A stretch of DNA of 5,177 nt. Origin: Flavobacteriaceae bacterium (GTDB lineage: Bacteria; Bacteroidota; Bacteroidia; Flavobacteriales; Flavobacteriaceae). The stretch lies in NCBI GenBank assembly GCA_016780435.1, contig JADHLU010000091.1, forward strand, positions 1 through 5,177, written 5' to 3'. The position numbers and the translations under genes are program-made. Below, in pieces: positions 1-5,177 of the stretch. The notes beneath the pieces are model-generated. The model saw only the letters and a list, made by a program, of their open reading frames with translations. It did no database searches and was not told the DNA's origin. The first letter of the stretch is position 1. Each line of letters opens with the position of its first letter.

Positions 1-137
1 AATATGATTTCGTAACTGTAATCGACTAGGCTCTCGTGAATCTTTTGGGTTAATAGGGCGACATTATCTTCTTCATTGTAGACCGGAATCACAATAGATA
101 ATAGCTCTGGGGTAACGATTTCGGGCTTAGTGCTCAT
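1..137 (-). CDS. Family 2 glycosyltransferase, N-terminal fragment (cut by window edge)
   Basis: Only the first 45 codons are present; the gene continues beyond position 1. The translation begins MSTKPEIVTPELLSIVIPVY and continues NEEDNVALLTQKI, then a short helix and SYEII. The hydrophobic strand LSIVIP followed by VYNEEDN (residues about 13-25) is the nucleotide-sugar-binding start of GT-A fold family 2 glycosyltransferases, especially the DPM1/ArnC/GtrB-like group that moves sugars onto polyprenyl phosphate at the cytoplasmic face of the inner membrane. The subgroup, donor sugar and any C-terminal membrane helices lie outside the window. The ATG at 135-137 leaves about 13 residues before the first strand, normal for the family. 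The start lies inside the end of msrA (11-nt overlap), so the gene is probably translationally coupled to msrA and belongs to the secA operon. The family assignment is firm from the motif; the substrate is not known. Confidence 0.85.
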   Translation of the reverse strand, partial: MSTKPEIVTPELLSIVIPVYNEEDNVALLTQKIHESLVDYSYEII

Positions 138-774
138 GAGCGTCAGCTGTCTTTAATAGTTCGGGAAGGGCGGCCTTAAAGCGATTTAATCTAGGGATAG
201 ATACACTTAAGATGTACGAATCGTACGGATGATTCTTCTCGTAATTTTGGTGGTAGGCCTCTGCTTCGTAGAATACATCAAGGGGCTTTACTTCGGTCAC
301 AATAGGCTGATCGTAAACGTTGGATTCAGTCAGGGCGTCGATATAGGCTTCGATGTACTGCTTCTCCGAAGTCGATGAATAAAACGCGATTGATCGGTAT
401 TGCGTTCCGCGATCCGGCCCTTGGCGATTCAGGGTGGTGGGGTCGTGGGATACAAAAAACACGGTAAGCAACTCCTGAAAGCTAACCACCGTAGGGTCGT
501 AATAGACTGCCACCGCCTCGGCATGACTAGTCTGCCCATAGCTGACCTGGCGATAGGTTGGGTTCTTTTCGGTTCCGCCCGCGTAGCCCGATATGGCCTC
601 TTCAACCCCTTTTACGCTTTCAAAAATGGCCTCTACACACCAAAAACAGCCAGAGGCAAAATAGGCTACCTCTAGTGATTTGTCTTGAATGGGGTAGCTT
701 CTGTTCTCGTTCTGGGCATTAGATGCACAGGATATAAACAAAACTGTACTAAATAGAAGAAGGTGTTTATACAT
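127..774 (-). CDS. msrA: Peptide-methionine (S)-S-oxide reductase MsrA, exported or lipid-anchored
   Basis: Reduces the S-epimer of methionine sulfoxide in proteins, repairing oxidative damage. The product is 215 aa. The active site GCFWC (residues 42-46) carries the catalytic Cys43. Other family signatures are SGYAGG, the HAEAV strand, HDPTTLNRQGPDRGTQYRS and the C-terminal EAYHQNY. Residues 1-21 form a signal sequence: a lysine, a hydrophobic stretch, then FISC (a possible lipobox with Cys16) and SNAQ (a possible signal peptidase I site). The enzyme should therefore act in the periplasm or at a membrane; lipidation is uncertain because F at -3 is not ideal. Apart from Cys16, the only cysteines are 43 and 46, so Cys46 must be the resolving cysteine if there is one. 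I chose the ATG at 772-774 because it gives an intact signal peptide. A longer in-frame start at 837 lies deep in the preceding gene. The start overlaps the preceding stop by 8 nt (ATGTATAA), with AAA at -13 to -11 and A at -6 and -3, a Kozak-like context known in flavobacteria. Confidence 0.93.
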   Translation of the reverse strand: MYKHLLLFSTVLFISCASNAQNENRSYPIQDKSLEVAYFASGCFWCVEAIFESVKGVEEAISGYAGGTEKNPTYRQVSYGQTSHAEAVAVYYDPTVVSFQELLTVFFVSHDPTTLNRQGPDRGTQYRSIAFYSSTSEKQYIEAYIDALTESNVYDQPIVTEVKPLDVFYEAEAYHQNYEKNHPYDSYILSVSIPRLNRFKAALPELLKTADAHEH

Positions 775-970
775 GTTTCTGTGGTTTAAGTGCTTTGGCA
801 TTGACAAAAAGCAAAATAGCAAAGGCGATCGCGGCAAAGAAAATGATACTAAAAGATTGCTCTAGGGCCAGTTTAATCGCTGTGGCTGAACAAAGTAAAA
901 CGGCCATATAGTTTAGCCTTAAAAGAATTTCTCTCTGTACAACCCAACGCTCTTTAGGTGGCTTTGACAT
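767..970 (-). CDS. Small two-helix membrane protein of unknown function, between secA and msrA
   Basis: A 67-aa product that I do not recognise. The N-terminal 19 residues are basic and polar (MSKPPKERWVVQREILLR). Two hydrophobic segments follow, about residues 20-37 (containing Cys27 and a lysine at 33) and 39-57 (SIIFFAAIAFAILLFV), then a basic tail ending KPQKHV. The positive-inside rule predicts a hairpin with both ends in the cytoplasm. The ATG at 968-970 is 3 nt after the secA stop, and the stop overlaps the msrA start by 8 nt. This tight packing between two firm genes on the same strand is the best evidence that it is real. The context might suggest a link to secretion or simply a conserved operon filler; the sequence alone shows no function. 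Confidence 0.8.
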   Translation of the reverse strand: MSKPPKERWVVQREILLRLNYMAVLLCSATAIKLALEQSFSIIFFAAIAFAILLFVNAKALKPQKHV

Positions 971-973
971 AGG

Positions 974-3900
974 CTAAGACTTCAACACCCATTCTTTAGA
1001 CTGCAGAAGGGGCTCGGCTTGTTTGTATTTTACCTCTTTTTCTTCCCCGCTTAGCGTATGAACAATTGTTACACGCTCGTTGCGTCCAATTTTAGGGTTT
1101 TCTCGAGTAACCGTTTCTGCCACTGGTCGTCGAACACTTGAAGCACCTGAAGCGGCCTCACGCTGTCTTTGCGCCAATTCTTCGGTATTTAAAACCGACT
1201 CCTTCGAAACACTTAGTTTTTCGTTTTTGGGCTTTCTCAGCGCATTAACATCGCTAATGGGTCGTTGTTGCTCTGAAGGAATGCGGGCCTTTAACAAGAA
1301 GCCCAGCAGCTCTCTATTGACCTTTGCCAGCATTGCCTTAAACAGTTCAAAGGCCTCGAACTTATAAATAAGTAACGGATCTTTTTGCTCGTGTACGGCA
1401 AGCTGAACCGATTGCTTCAGCTCGTCCATCTTTCTAAGATGATCTTTCCAGGCCTCATCAATAAGGGCCAGTGCACTGTTTTTCTCGAAATCTTCAACCA
1501 AACTCACTGCGTTACTGTTGTTGGCCTTCTCAAGATCGGTGACAATCTGCATCGTTTTTTCTCCATCGCTAAACGGAACCACTATGCGCTTGTAGTTGTT
1601 AGCTGGGTTGTTGATGATATTTTGTACCACCGGAAGCGCTACCTGAGCGTGCTCTTGCAATTTTTGCTCGTAGGCTTGATAGGCTTGTGCATAAAGTTCA
1701 TCGGTGAGGGCGCTAGTTGAAGACTTTAAAAAATGCTGTTCGCTTGCAATTTCAGTGATTCCGAAGAGGCTGATGATCTGAAATTGAAAATCTCTGTAGT
1801 CCTCTGCAGCCTTCGTTTGTTCTACTATAGCCTCGCAGGTATCGAAAATCACATTGGCGATATCCACTTTTAAGCGGTTGCCAGAGAGTGCGTGTTTTCT
1901 TCGCTTGTAGATAACCTCTCGCTGAGCGTTCATCACATCATCATACTCAAGAAGGCGCTTACGAATACCAAAGTTGTTTTCTTCGACCTTCTTTTGGGCG
2001 CGCTCTATAGACTTGGTCATCATGCTGTGCTGAATAACCTCACCTTCTTTTAAGCCCATGCGGTCCATAATTTTGGCCATACGCTCAGAGCCAAAAAGCC
2101 GCATCAGGTTGTCTTCTAATGAAACGTAAAATTGCGAACTTCCTGGGTCTCCCTGGCGCCCCGATCTACCTCTCAGCTGTCTGTCAACCCTTCTAGAATC
2201 GTGCCGCTCTGTTCCAACAATGGCTAAACCTCCTGCTTGCTTGACGGCTTCGCTGAGTTTAATATCAGTACCCCTTCCGGCCATATTGGTGGCTATGGTT
2301 ACCACTCCCGCATTTCCGGCCTCTGCAACGATTTCAGCTTCTTTCTTGTGCAGTTTTGCGTTAAGCACATTGTGGTTGATCTTGCGCACCGCTAAAAGCT
2401 TAGACACGAGCTCTGAAACCTCAACCGAAGTAGTTCCAATAAGCACCGGTCTTCCCTGAGCAGATAGTTTAACTACCTCTTCTATAAGCGCGTTGTATTT
2501 TTCGCGTTTGGTCTTGTAGATCAGGTCGTCTTTATCGTCTCTTGAAATGGGTCGATTGGTTGGTATCTCAACTACGTCGAGCTTGTAGATCTCCCAAAAT
2601 TCTCCGGCTTCGGTAACCGCGGTTCCGGTCATACCCGAGAGCTTGCTGTACATTCTAAAGTAATTCTGAAGGGTAATGGTCGCAAAGGTCTGGGTAAGAG
2701 CCTCTATCTTGACGTTTTCTTTCGCCTCAATGGCCTGGTGCAGTCCATCAGAATAGCGTCTCCCATCCATGATACGGCCCGTTTGTTCATCGACAATTTT
2801 AACCTTGTTGTCGATAACCACGTATTCTACATCTTTTTCAAATAGGGTATAGGCCTTCAGTAATTGGGTGAGGGTGTGAATGCGCTCACTCTTAATCGAA
2901 AAATCCTTGAACAGCTGTTCTTTTTTGCTGGCCTCCTCTTCCACAGACAGGCCAAGGCGTTCAATTGCGGCTATTTCACCTCCGATATCAGGCAGAACAA
3001 AGAACTGCTGATCTTCTTCATTTGATAGGGTCTGAATACCTTTTTCGGTGAGCTCGATTTGATTGTTTTTTTCTTCTATGGTAAAGAGCAGCTCGGCGTC
3101 AACCTTAGCCATTTCTTTGGCATTGTCTTGAAGGTAAAAGCTTTCGGTCTTTTGCAGTAACTGACGGTTACCTTCTTCACTCAGAAATTTTATGAGGGCC
3201 TTGTTTTTTGGAAGCCCTCGGTGCACTCTTAAAAGCAAGAATCCACCTTCTTTGAGATCGCCTGCCTGAATTTTTTTCTTAGCCTCTGCCAATGTTGCTG
3301 TTAGTTCGGTGCGTTGACGTTGAACTAAGTCACTTACTCTGGGTTTCAGTTTGTCAAAATCGTGACGCTCTCCCTCAGGAACAGGTCCAGAAATGATAAG
3401 AGGGGTTCGCGCATCGTCGATAAGCACCGAATCCACCTCATCGACTATAGCGTAGTTGGGCTTTCGCTGAACGGCATCTTGCGGTTGATGCGCCATATTG
3501 TCTCTCAGATAATCAAAGCCAAATTCATTGTTGGTCCCATAGGTAATGTCTGCCATGTAGGCGTTTCGCCTTTCGACACTATTGGGTTGATGGTTATCAA
3601 TACAGTCGATTGAAAGCCCGTGAAACTCGAACAGCGGAGCCATCCATTGGCTGTCTCTCTTGGCGAGATAATCGTTAACGGTTACTAGGTGAACGCCTCT
3701 TTCAGTCAAGGCATTTAAGTATACCGGAAGCGTGGCCACAAGGGTCTTACCTTCTCCGGTCTGCATTTCGGCTATCTTTCCTTGATGAAGCGTGATTCCA
3801 CCTATAAGCTGTACATCGTAGTGTACCATGTCCCAGACGACCTCTTTTCCGGCCGCATTCCAAGAATTCGACCAAATAGCATGCTCTCCGTCTAATTGGA

Positions 3901-4339
3901 CATAGGTGCGGGTGGCGGATAGCTCTCGGTCAAAGGCCGAGGCGTTCACACGTATAGATGTGTTGTCTTTGAAGCGCCTAGCTGTCTCGCGAACCACCGC
4001 AAAGGCTTCGGGTAGCAGCGTCTCAAGGGTTAGTTCGTTTGTAGCTATAATTTTTTCCTCTAATCCATCAATCTGGTCGTAGAGTACTTCGCGCTGATCG
4101 ATGTCCTTGGTCGCTTCAATTTCGTTGTGTAGTGTCTCGATCTGATTGGTGAGATCAGCAGTAGCTTCTTTAATGCGGGATTTAAAGAGTTGTGTCTTTG
4201 CTCTTAACTCGTCAGCCGACAATTCAGAAAGAGTAGACTCTGCTTTCTTAATAGCCTCAACTAGGGGCTGAATCGACTTAATGTCATTTTTTGATTTATC
4301 GCCTACAAAGACTTTGAGAATATTCGTTACAATGCTCAT
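974..4339 (-). CDS. secA: Preprotein translocase ATPase subunit SecA (large Bacteroidota form)
   Basis: ATP-driven motor that pushes unfolded preproteins through the SecYEG channel; cytoplasmic and peripheral to the inner membrane. At 1,121 aa it is much longer than the roughly 900 aa of E. coli SecA. Landmarks in order: N-terminal region; LLPEAFAVVRE (108-118); Walker A MQTGEGKT (192-199, Lys198); Walker B/DEVD (300-303) followed by DDARTPLIISGP; preprotein-crosslinking domain about 319-520; GRRYSDGLHQAIEAKE (526-541); SGMTGTA (568-574); NBD2 with TNMAGRGTDI (684-693) and GRSGRQGDPG (724-733); helical scaffold and two-helix finger about 775-1015, including IRKRLLEYDDV and WKDHLRKMDELK. Extra length sits in four blocks, near residues 60-103, 123-172, 336-413 and 447-484. 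The C-terminus lacks the CxCxSG zinc motif, as I recall for many members of this phylum. The ATG at 4337-4339 gives the family-typical start (ILKVFVGDKS) and has A at -3. A terminator lies 21 nt upstream; the 67-aa gene follows 3 nt downstream. Confidence 0.98.
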   Translation of the reverse strand: MSIVTNILKVFVGDKSKNDIKSIQPLVEAIKKAESTLSELSADELRAKTQLFKSRIKEATADLTNQIETLHNEIEATKDIDQREVLYDQIDGLEEKIIATNELTLETLLPEAFAVVRETARRFKDNTSIRVNASAFDRELSATRTYVQLDGEHAIWSNSWNAAGKEVVWDMVHYDVQLIGGITLHQGKIAEMQTGEGKTLVATLPVYLNALTERGVHLVTVNDYLAKRDSQWMAPLFEFHGLSIDCIDNHQPNSVERRNAYMADITYGTNNEFGFDYLRDNMAHQPQDAVQRKPNYAIVDEVDSVLIDDARTPLIISGPVPEGERHDFDKLKPRVSDLVQRQRTELTATLAEAKKKIQAGDLKEGGFLLLRVHRGLPKNKALIKFLSEEGNRQLLQKTESFYLQDNAKEMAKVDAELLFTIEEKNNQIELTEKGIQTLSNEEDQQFFVLPDIGGEIAAIERLGLSVEEEASKKEQLFKDFSIKSERIHTLTQLLKAYTLFEKDVEYVVIDNKVKIVDEQTGRIMDGRRYSDGLHQAIEAKENVKIEALTQTFATITLQNYFRMYSKLSGMTGTAVTEAGEFWEIYKLDVVEIPTNRPISRDDKDDLIYKTKREKYNALIEEVVKLSAQGRPVLIGTTSVEVSELVSKLLAVRKINHNVLNAKLHKKEAEIVAEAGNAGVVTIATNMAGRGTDIKLSEAVKQAGGLAIVGTERHDSRRVDRQLRGRSGRQGDPGSSQFYVSLEDNLMRLFGSERMAKIMDRMGLKEGEVIQHSMMTKSIERAQKKVEENNFGIRKRLLEYDDVMNAQREVIYKRRKHALSGNRLKVDIANVIFDTCEAIVEQTKAAEDYRDFQFQIISLFGITEIASEQHFLKSSTSALTDELYAQAYQAYEQKLQEHAQVALPVVQNIINNPANNYKRIVVPFSDGEKTMQIVTDLEKANNSNAVSLVEDFEKNSALALIDEAWKDHLRKMDELKQSVQLAVHEQKDPLLIYKFEAFELFKAMLAKVNRELLGFLLKARIPSEQQRPISDVNALRKPKNEKLSVSKESVLNTEELAQRQREAASGASSVRRPVAETVTRENPKIGRNERVTIVHTLSGEEKEVKYKQAEPLLQSKEWVLKS

Positions 4340-4360
4340 AATTCCGGTAAAATTAACTAA

Positions 4361-4385
4361 AAAAAGCCTCTTTAAGAGGCTTTTT
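4361..4385 (-). terminator. Intrinsic terminator between the DUF2795 gene and secA
   Basis: A perfect inverted repeat: AAAAAGCCTCTT, one central base, then AAGAGGCTTTTT. Realistically the loop is about 5 nt with a GCCTC/GAGGC core. Read on the minus strand it is followed by a run of seven T (4365-4359), the form of a rho-independent terminator for the DUF2795 gene, whose stop is about 20 nt upstream. The A-tract on the other side makes it usable on the plus strand too, but no plus-strand gene ends here. Its edge is only 21 nt before the secA ATG, leaving almost no room for a separate secA promoter. Confidence 0.85.
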
Positions 4386-4405
4386 GCTTTGCTTTGAGAA
4401 GCGGA

Positions 4406-4630
4406 TTAATACTCGTCTTCGTTCCAGAGATAATCTTCTTCGGTAGGGTAATCTGGCCAAATCTCTTCTATGGATTCATAGATCTCTTCACCTTCTTCTT
4501 CCATCGACTGAAGATTCTCTACCACCTCTAAAGGGGCCCCCGTACGAATGGCGTAATCAATAAGCTCATCTTTTGTAGCCGGCCAAGGGGCGTCGCTCAA
4601 ATATGAAGCAAGTTCTAACGTCCAATACAT
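4406..4630 (-). CDS. DUF2795 family small acidic protein
   Basis: A 74-aa protein that I recognise as DUF2795, a family without an established function. The conserved part is residues 1-45: MYWTLELASYLSDAPWPATK, then DELIDYAIRTGAPLEVVENL, probably a compact helical fold in which the Pro-Trp-Pro-Ala-Thr turn starts a helix. The last 30 residues are strongly acidic (EEEGEEIYESIEEIWPDYP and NEDEY), and there is no signal peptide, membrane helix or catalytic motif, so it is probably a soluble cytoplasmic protein. The ATG at 4628-4630 is preceded by TTAAACC at 9 nt, A at -6 and -3, and a -7-like promoter box with a short predicted leader of about 18 nt. It is bracketed by terminators on both sides and so looks monocistronic unless the downstream one is leaky. 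From memory, it is a frequent upstream neighbour of secA in flavobacteria. Confidence 0.9.
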   Translation of the reverse strand: MYWTLELASYLSDAPWPATKDELIDYAIRTGAPLEVVENLQSMEEEGEEIYESIEEIWPDYPTEEDYLWNEDEY

Positions 4631-4646
4631 AATAATTAGGGTTTAA

Positions 4647-4660
4647 ATTTTTGCAAAAAT
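4647..4660. repeat. 14-nt perfect palindrome at the DUF2795 promoter
   Basis: ATTTTTGCAAAAAT is its own reverse complement, with no spacer. It overlaps seven of the eight bases of the proposed -7 box and covers the expected start of transcription. It could be an operator half-hidden in the promoter, or simply a by-product of an AT-rich promoter. No related copy was noticed elsewhere in the window. Confidence 0.35.
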
Positions 4661-4661
4661 A
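4654..4661 (-). promoter_or_regulatory. Putative Bacteroidota-type -7 promoter box for the DUF2795 gene
   Basis: Read on the minus strand, the sequence TATTTTTG fits the Bacteroidota -7 consensus TAnnTTTG exactly. It lies 23 nt before the DUF2795 ATG and just downstream of the terminator of the preceding unit, where a promoter is needed. Transcription would start near 4648, giving a leader of about 18 nt. I see no clear TTG-type -33 element at the usual distance upstream, so the call rests on one box and on position. Confidence 0.45.
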
Positions 4662-4695
4662 GAAGTTCGACCATAATGGCCTATACATTAGTTAA

Positions 4696-4728
4696 AAAAA
4701 GGTGTTAAAGTTTGGTTAACGCCTTTTT
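4696..4728 (-). terminator. Intrinsic terminator ending the upstream membrane-protein unit
   Basis: Read on the minus strand: left arm AAAAAGGCGTTAA, a 7-nt loop, right arm TTAACACCTTTTT, with one C-A mismatch inside an otherwise complete 13-bp stem. A run of seven T (4700-4694) follows. On the plus strand the mismatch would be a G-U pair, so it could work in both directions. The stop codon and last three codons of the 41-aa frame (4716-4841) form the left arm, so the terminator is built into the gene end. Confidence 0.75.
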
Positions 4729-4841
4729 CTATCTTCCATGAACCCCCTCTTTTTTCTTCTTTTTCTACTCGAATTCGTGCGGTATAAGAGCACGAGATAA
4801 ATGAGTAACAGAATGCCCAGAAAGATGTAGATATTAGACAT
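4716..4841 (-). CDS. Small single-helix membrane protein with basic tail, 41 aa, unknown function
   Basis: A reading frame of 41 codons plus TAA: MSNIYIFLGILLLIYLVLLY, then RTNSSRKRRKKRGFMEDRKR and a final R. Residues 4-20 are a clear hydrophobic helix; the remaining 21 residues carry eleven Arg/Lys and only two acidic residues. The positive-inside rule predicts the N-terminus outside and the tail in the cytoplasm, where it could bind nucleic acid, acidic lipid or an acidic partner. Support: it starts at an ATG overlapping the preceding stop by 8 nt (ATGTCTAA), the same geometry as the msrA start; TTAAACC lies 8 nt upstream with A at -3; and its stop sits in a terminator, as expected for the last gene of a unit. 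Against: it is short, I do not recognise it, and part of the basic tail is encoded by an A/G-rich tract that could give Lys/Arg by chance. Confidence 0.55.
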   Translation of the reverse strand: MSNIYIFLGILLLIYLVLLYRTNSSRKRRKKRGFMEDRKRR

Positions 4842-5177
4842 GCTTAGCAGGTTTAACTGAGTTGTGTATGTCAAATGCTCCCTTTTTTGCTGTTAGCAGT
4901 ATGATGAGCAGCCCGCAAAGTAGGAGTTCAACAGAAAAGTGTTGAATGCCAAAAAGGCCAAGGGGAAAAATAAGTAGCGATAGCACGGTAACGGTCTGAT
5001 ATAGCGTCTTGCTGCGAGCGATTAAAGCGAAAATAAGCAAGGGGTTGGCCCAAAAAATGGAGAAATTAACCGCCGTTGCATAGTGTTCAGAAAAGAAGTT
5101 TAGAAATGTAAGTAATAGGCCGGCACCTCCTGCAATCAAAAGCAAGGCCGAATCGACAAAGGCGTATACTTTAGCGG
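4834..5177 (-). CDS. C-terminal part of a multi-pass membrane protein, probably DUF4105 / Lnb-N-terminal-domain type
   Basis: The frame is open to the window edge, so this is the last 113 residues of a longer protein, not a gene starting inside the window; the first candidate start in frame is only a TTG at 5143-5145 within a hydrophobic segment. The visible part has about four hydrophobic helices (ALLLIAGGAGLLLTFL, ANPLLIFALIA, TVTVLSLLIFPLGLFG, VELLLCGLLIILL) and a basic tail ending KPAKHV. The stretch LNFFSEHYATAVNFSIFWAN resembles, from memory, the FFTDH...N...LWANP segment near the C-terminus of Bacteroidota DUF4105 proteins, whose N-terminal periplasmic domain is missing here. If so, the full protein would have a large periplasmic hydrolase-like domain followed by these helices. 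The family call is moderate; that it is an integral membrane protein is clear. Its stop overlaps the start of the 41-aa frame by 8 nt. Confidence 0.65.
   Translation of the reverse strand, partial: AKVYAFVDSALLLIAGGAGLLLTFLNFFSEHYATAVNFSIFWANPLLIFALIARSKTLYQTVTVLSLLIFPLGLFGIQHFSVELLLCGLLIILLTAKKGAFDIHNSVKPAKHV

Noticed and set aside
775..837. A longer N-terminus for MsrA starting at 837
   Set aside because: It would add 21 residues in front of an already complete signal sequence and overlap most of the second membrane helix of the preceding gene; the start at 774 gives the usual short overlap.
974..1100. SecA as a truncated gene because the C-terminal zinc-binding motif is missing
   Set aside because: The C-terminus ends in an ordered conserved-looking segment (EVKYKQAEPLLQSKEWVLKS), and this phylum commonly lacks the zinc motif, so it looks natural.
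1080..3613. Several plus-strand open frames of 79-111 codons opposite secA, and one at 400-675 opposite msrA
   Set aside because: Their translations show no recognisable domain, and they lie wholly antisense to strongly conserved coding sequence.
4340..4360. TAATTTTA as a -7 promoter box for secA
   Set aside because: It lacks the conserved final G and has no TTG at the -33 distance; the upstream space is filled by the terminator hairpin.
4458..4465. GAGATTTG on the minus strand, inside the DUF2795 gene, as an internal secA promoter
   Set aside because: It has one mismatch to TAnnTTTG and no -33 element at the right distance; too weak to list.
4406..4630. The DUF2795 gene as a SecM-like secretion monitor leading secA
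   Set aside because: It has no signal peptide and no arrest-like C-terminal sequence, and a terminator separates it from secA.
4834..5145. A complete 103-aa protein starting at a TTG at 5145
   Set aside because: The frame stays open to the window edge (AKVYAFVDSA precedes it) and the TTG is an ordinary leucine codon in a membrane helix; the gene is a C-terminal fragment.

Overview
The window reads as chromosomal DNA of a Bacteroidota bacterium, most likely a flavobacterium. The evidence is an enlarged SecA of about 1,121 residues with the insertions usual in that phylum, a DUF2795 gene directly upstream of secA, starts without Shine-Dalgarno sequences, and a -7 box of the TAnnTTTG type. All recognisable genes lie on the minus strand, so transcription runs from high to low coordinates.

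In transcription order: (1) the C-terminal end of a multi-pass membrane protein resembling the tail of DUF4105 / Lnb-N-terminal-domain proteins (4834-5177, cut by the window edge). (2) An overlapping 41-codon reading frame for a small single-helix membrane protein with a very basic tail (4716-4841). It ends inside an intrinsic terminator (4696-4728). (3) A short promoter region with a -7 box and a 14-nt palindrome (4647-4661), then the 74-aa acidic DUF2795 gene (4406-4630). (4) A strong symmetric terminator (4361-4385), only 21 nt before the secA start. (5) secA (974-4339). (6) A 67-aa two-helix membrane protein of unknown function (767-970), 3 nt after secA. (7) An exported or lipidated methionine sulfoxide reductase A (127-774), overlapping gene 6 by 8 nt. 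(8) The first 45 codons of a family 2 glycosyltransferase (1-137), overlapping msrA by 11 nt.

Functionally, secA, the 67-aa gene, msrA and the glycosyltransferase gene are packed as one translationally coupled unit around the cell envelope: the Sec motor, a small membrane protein, an envelope repair enzyme that is itself a Sec client, and a probable polyprenyl-phosphate sugar transferase. There is no tRNA, rRNA, CRISPR array, insertion sequence or phage feature, and no gene-free stretch longer than about 110 nt. This is mostly ordinary core genome. The most interesting points are small: a 7-mer (TTAAACC) found only 8-9 nt upstream of three start codons, an undetected 41-aa membrane protein, and the terminator just upstream of secA.
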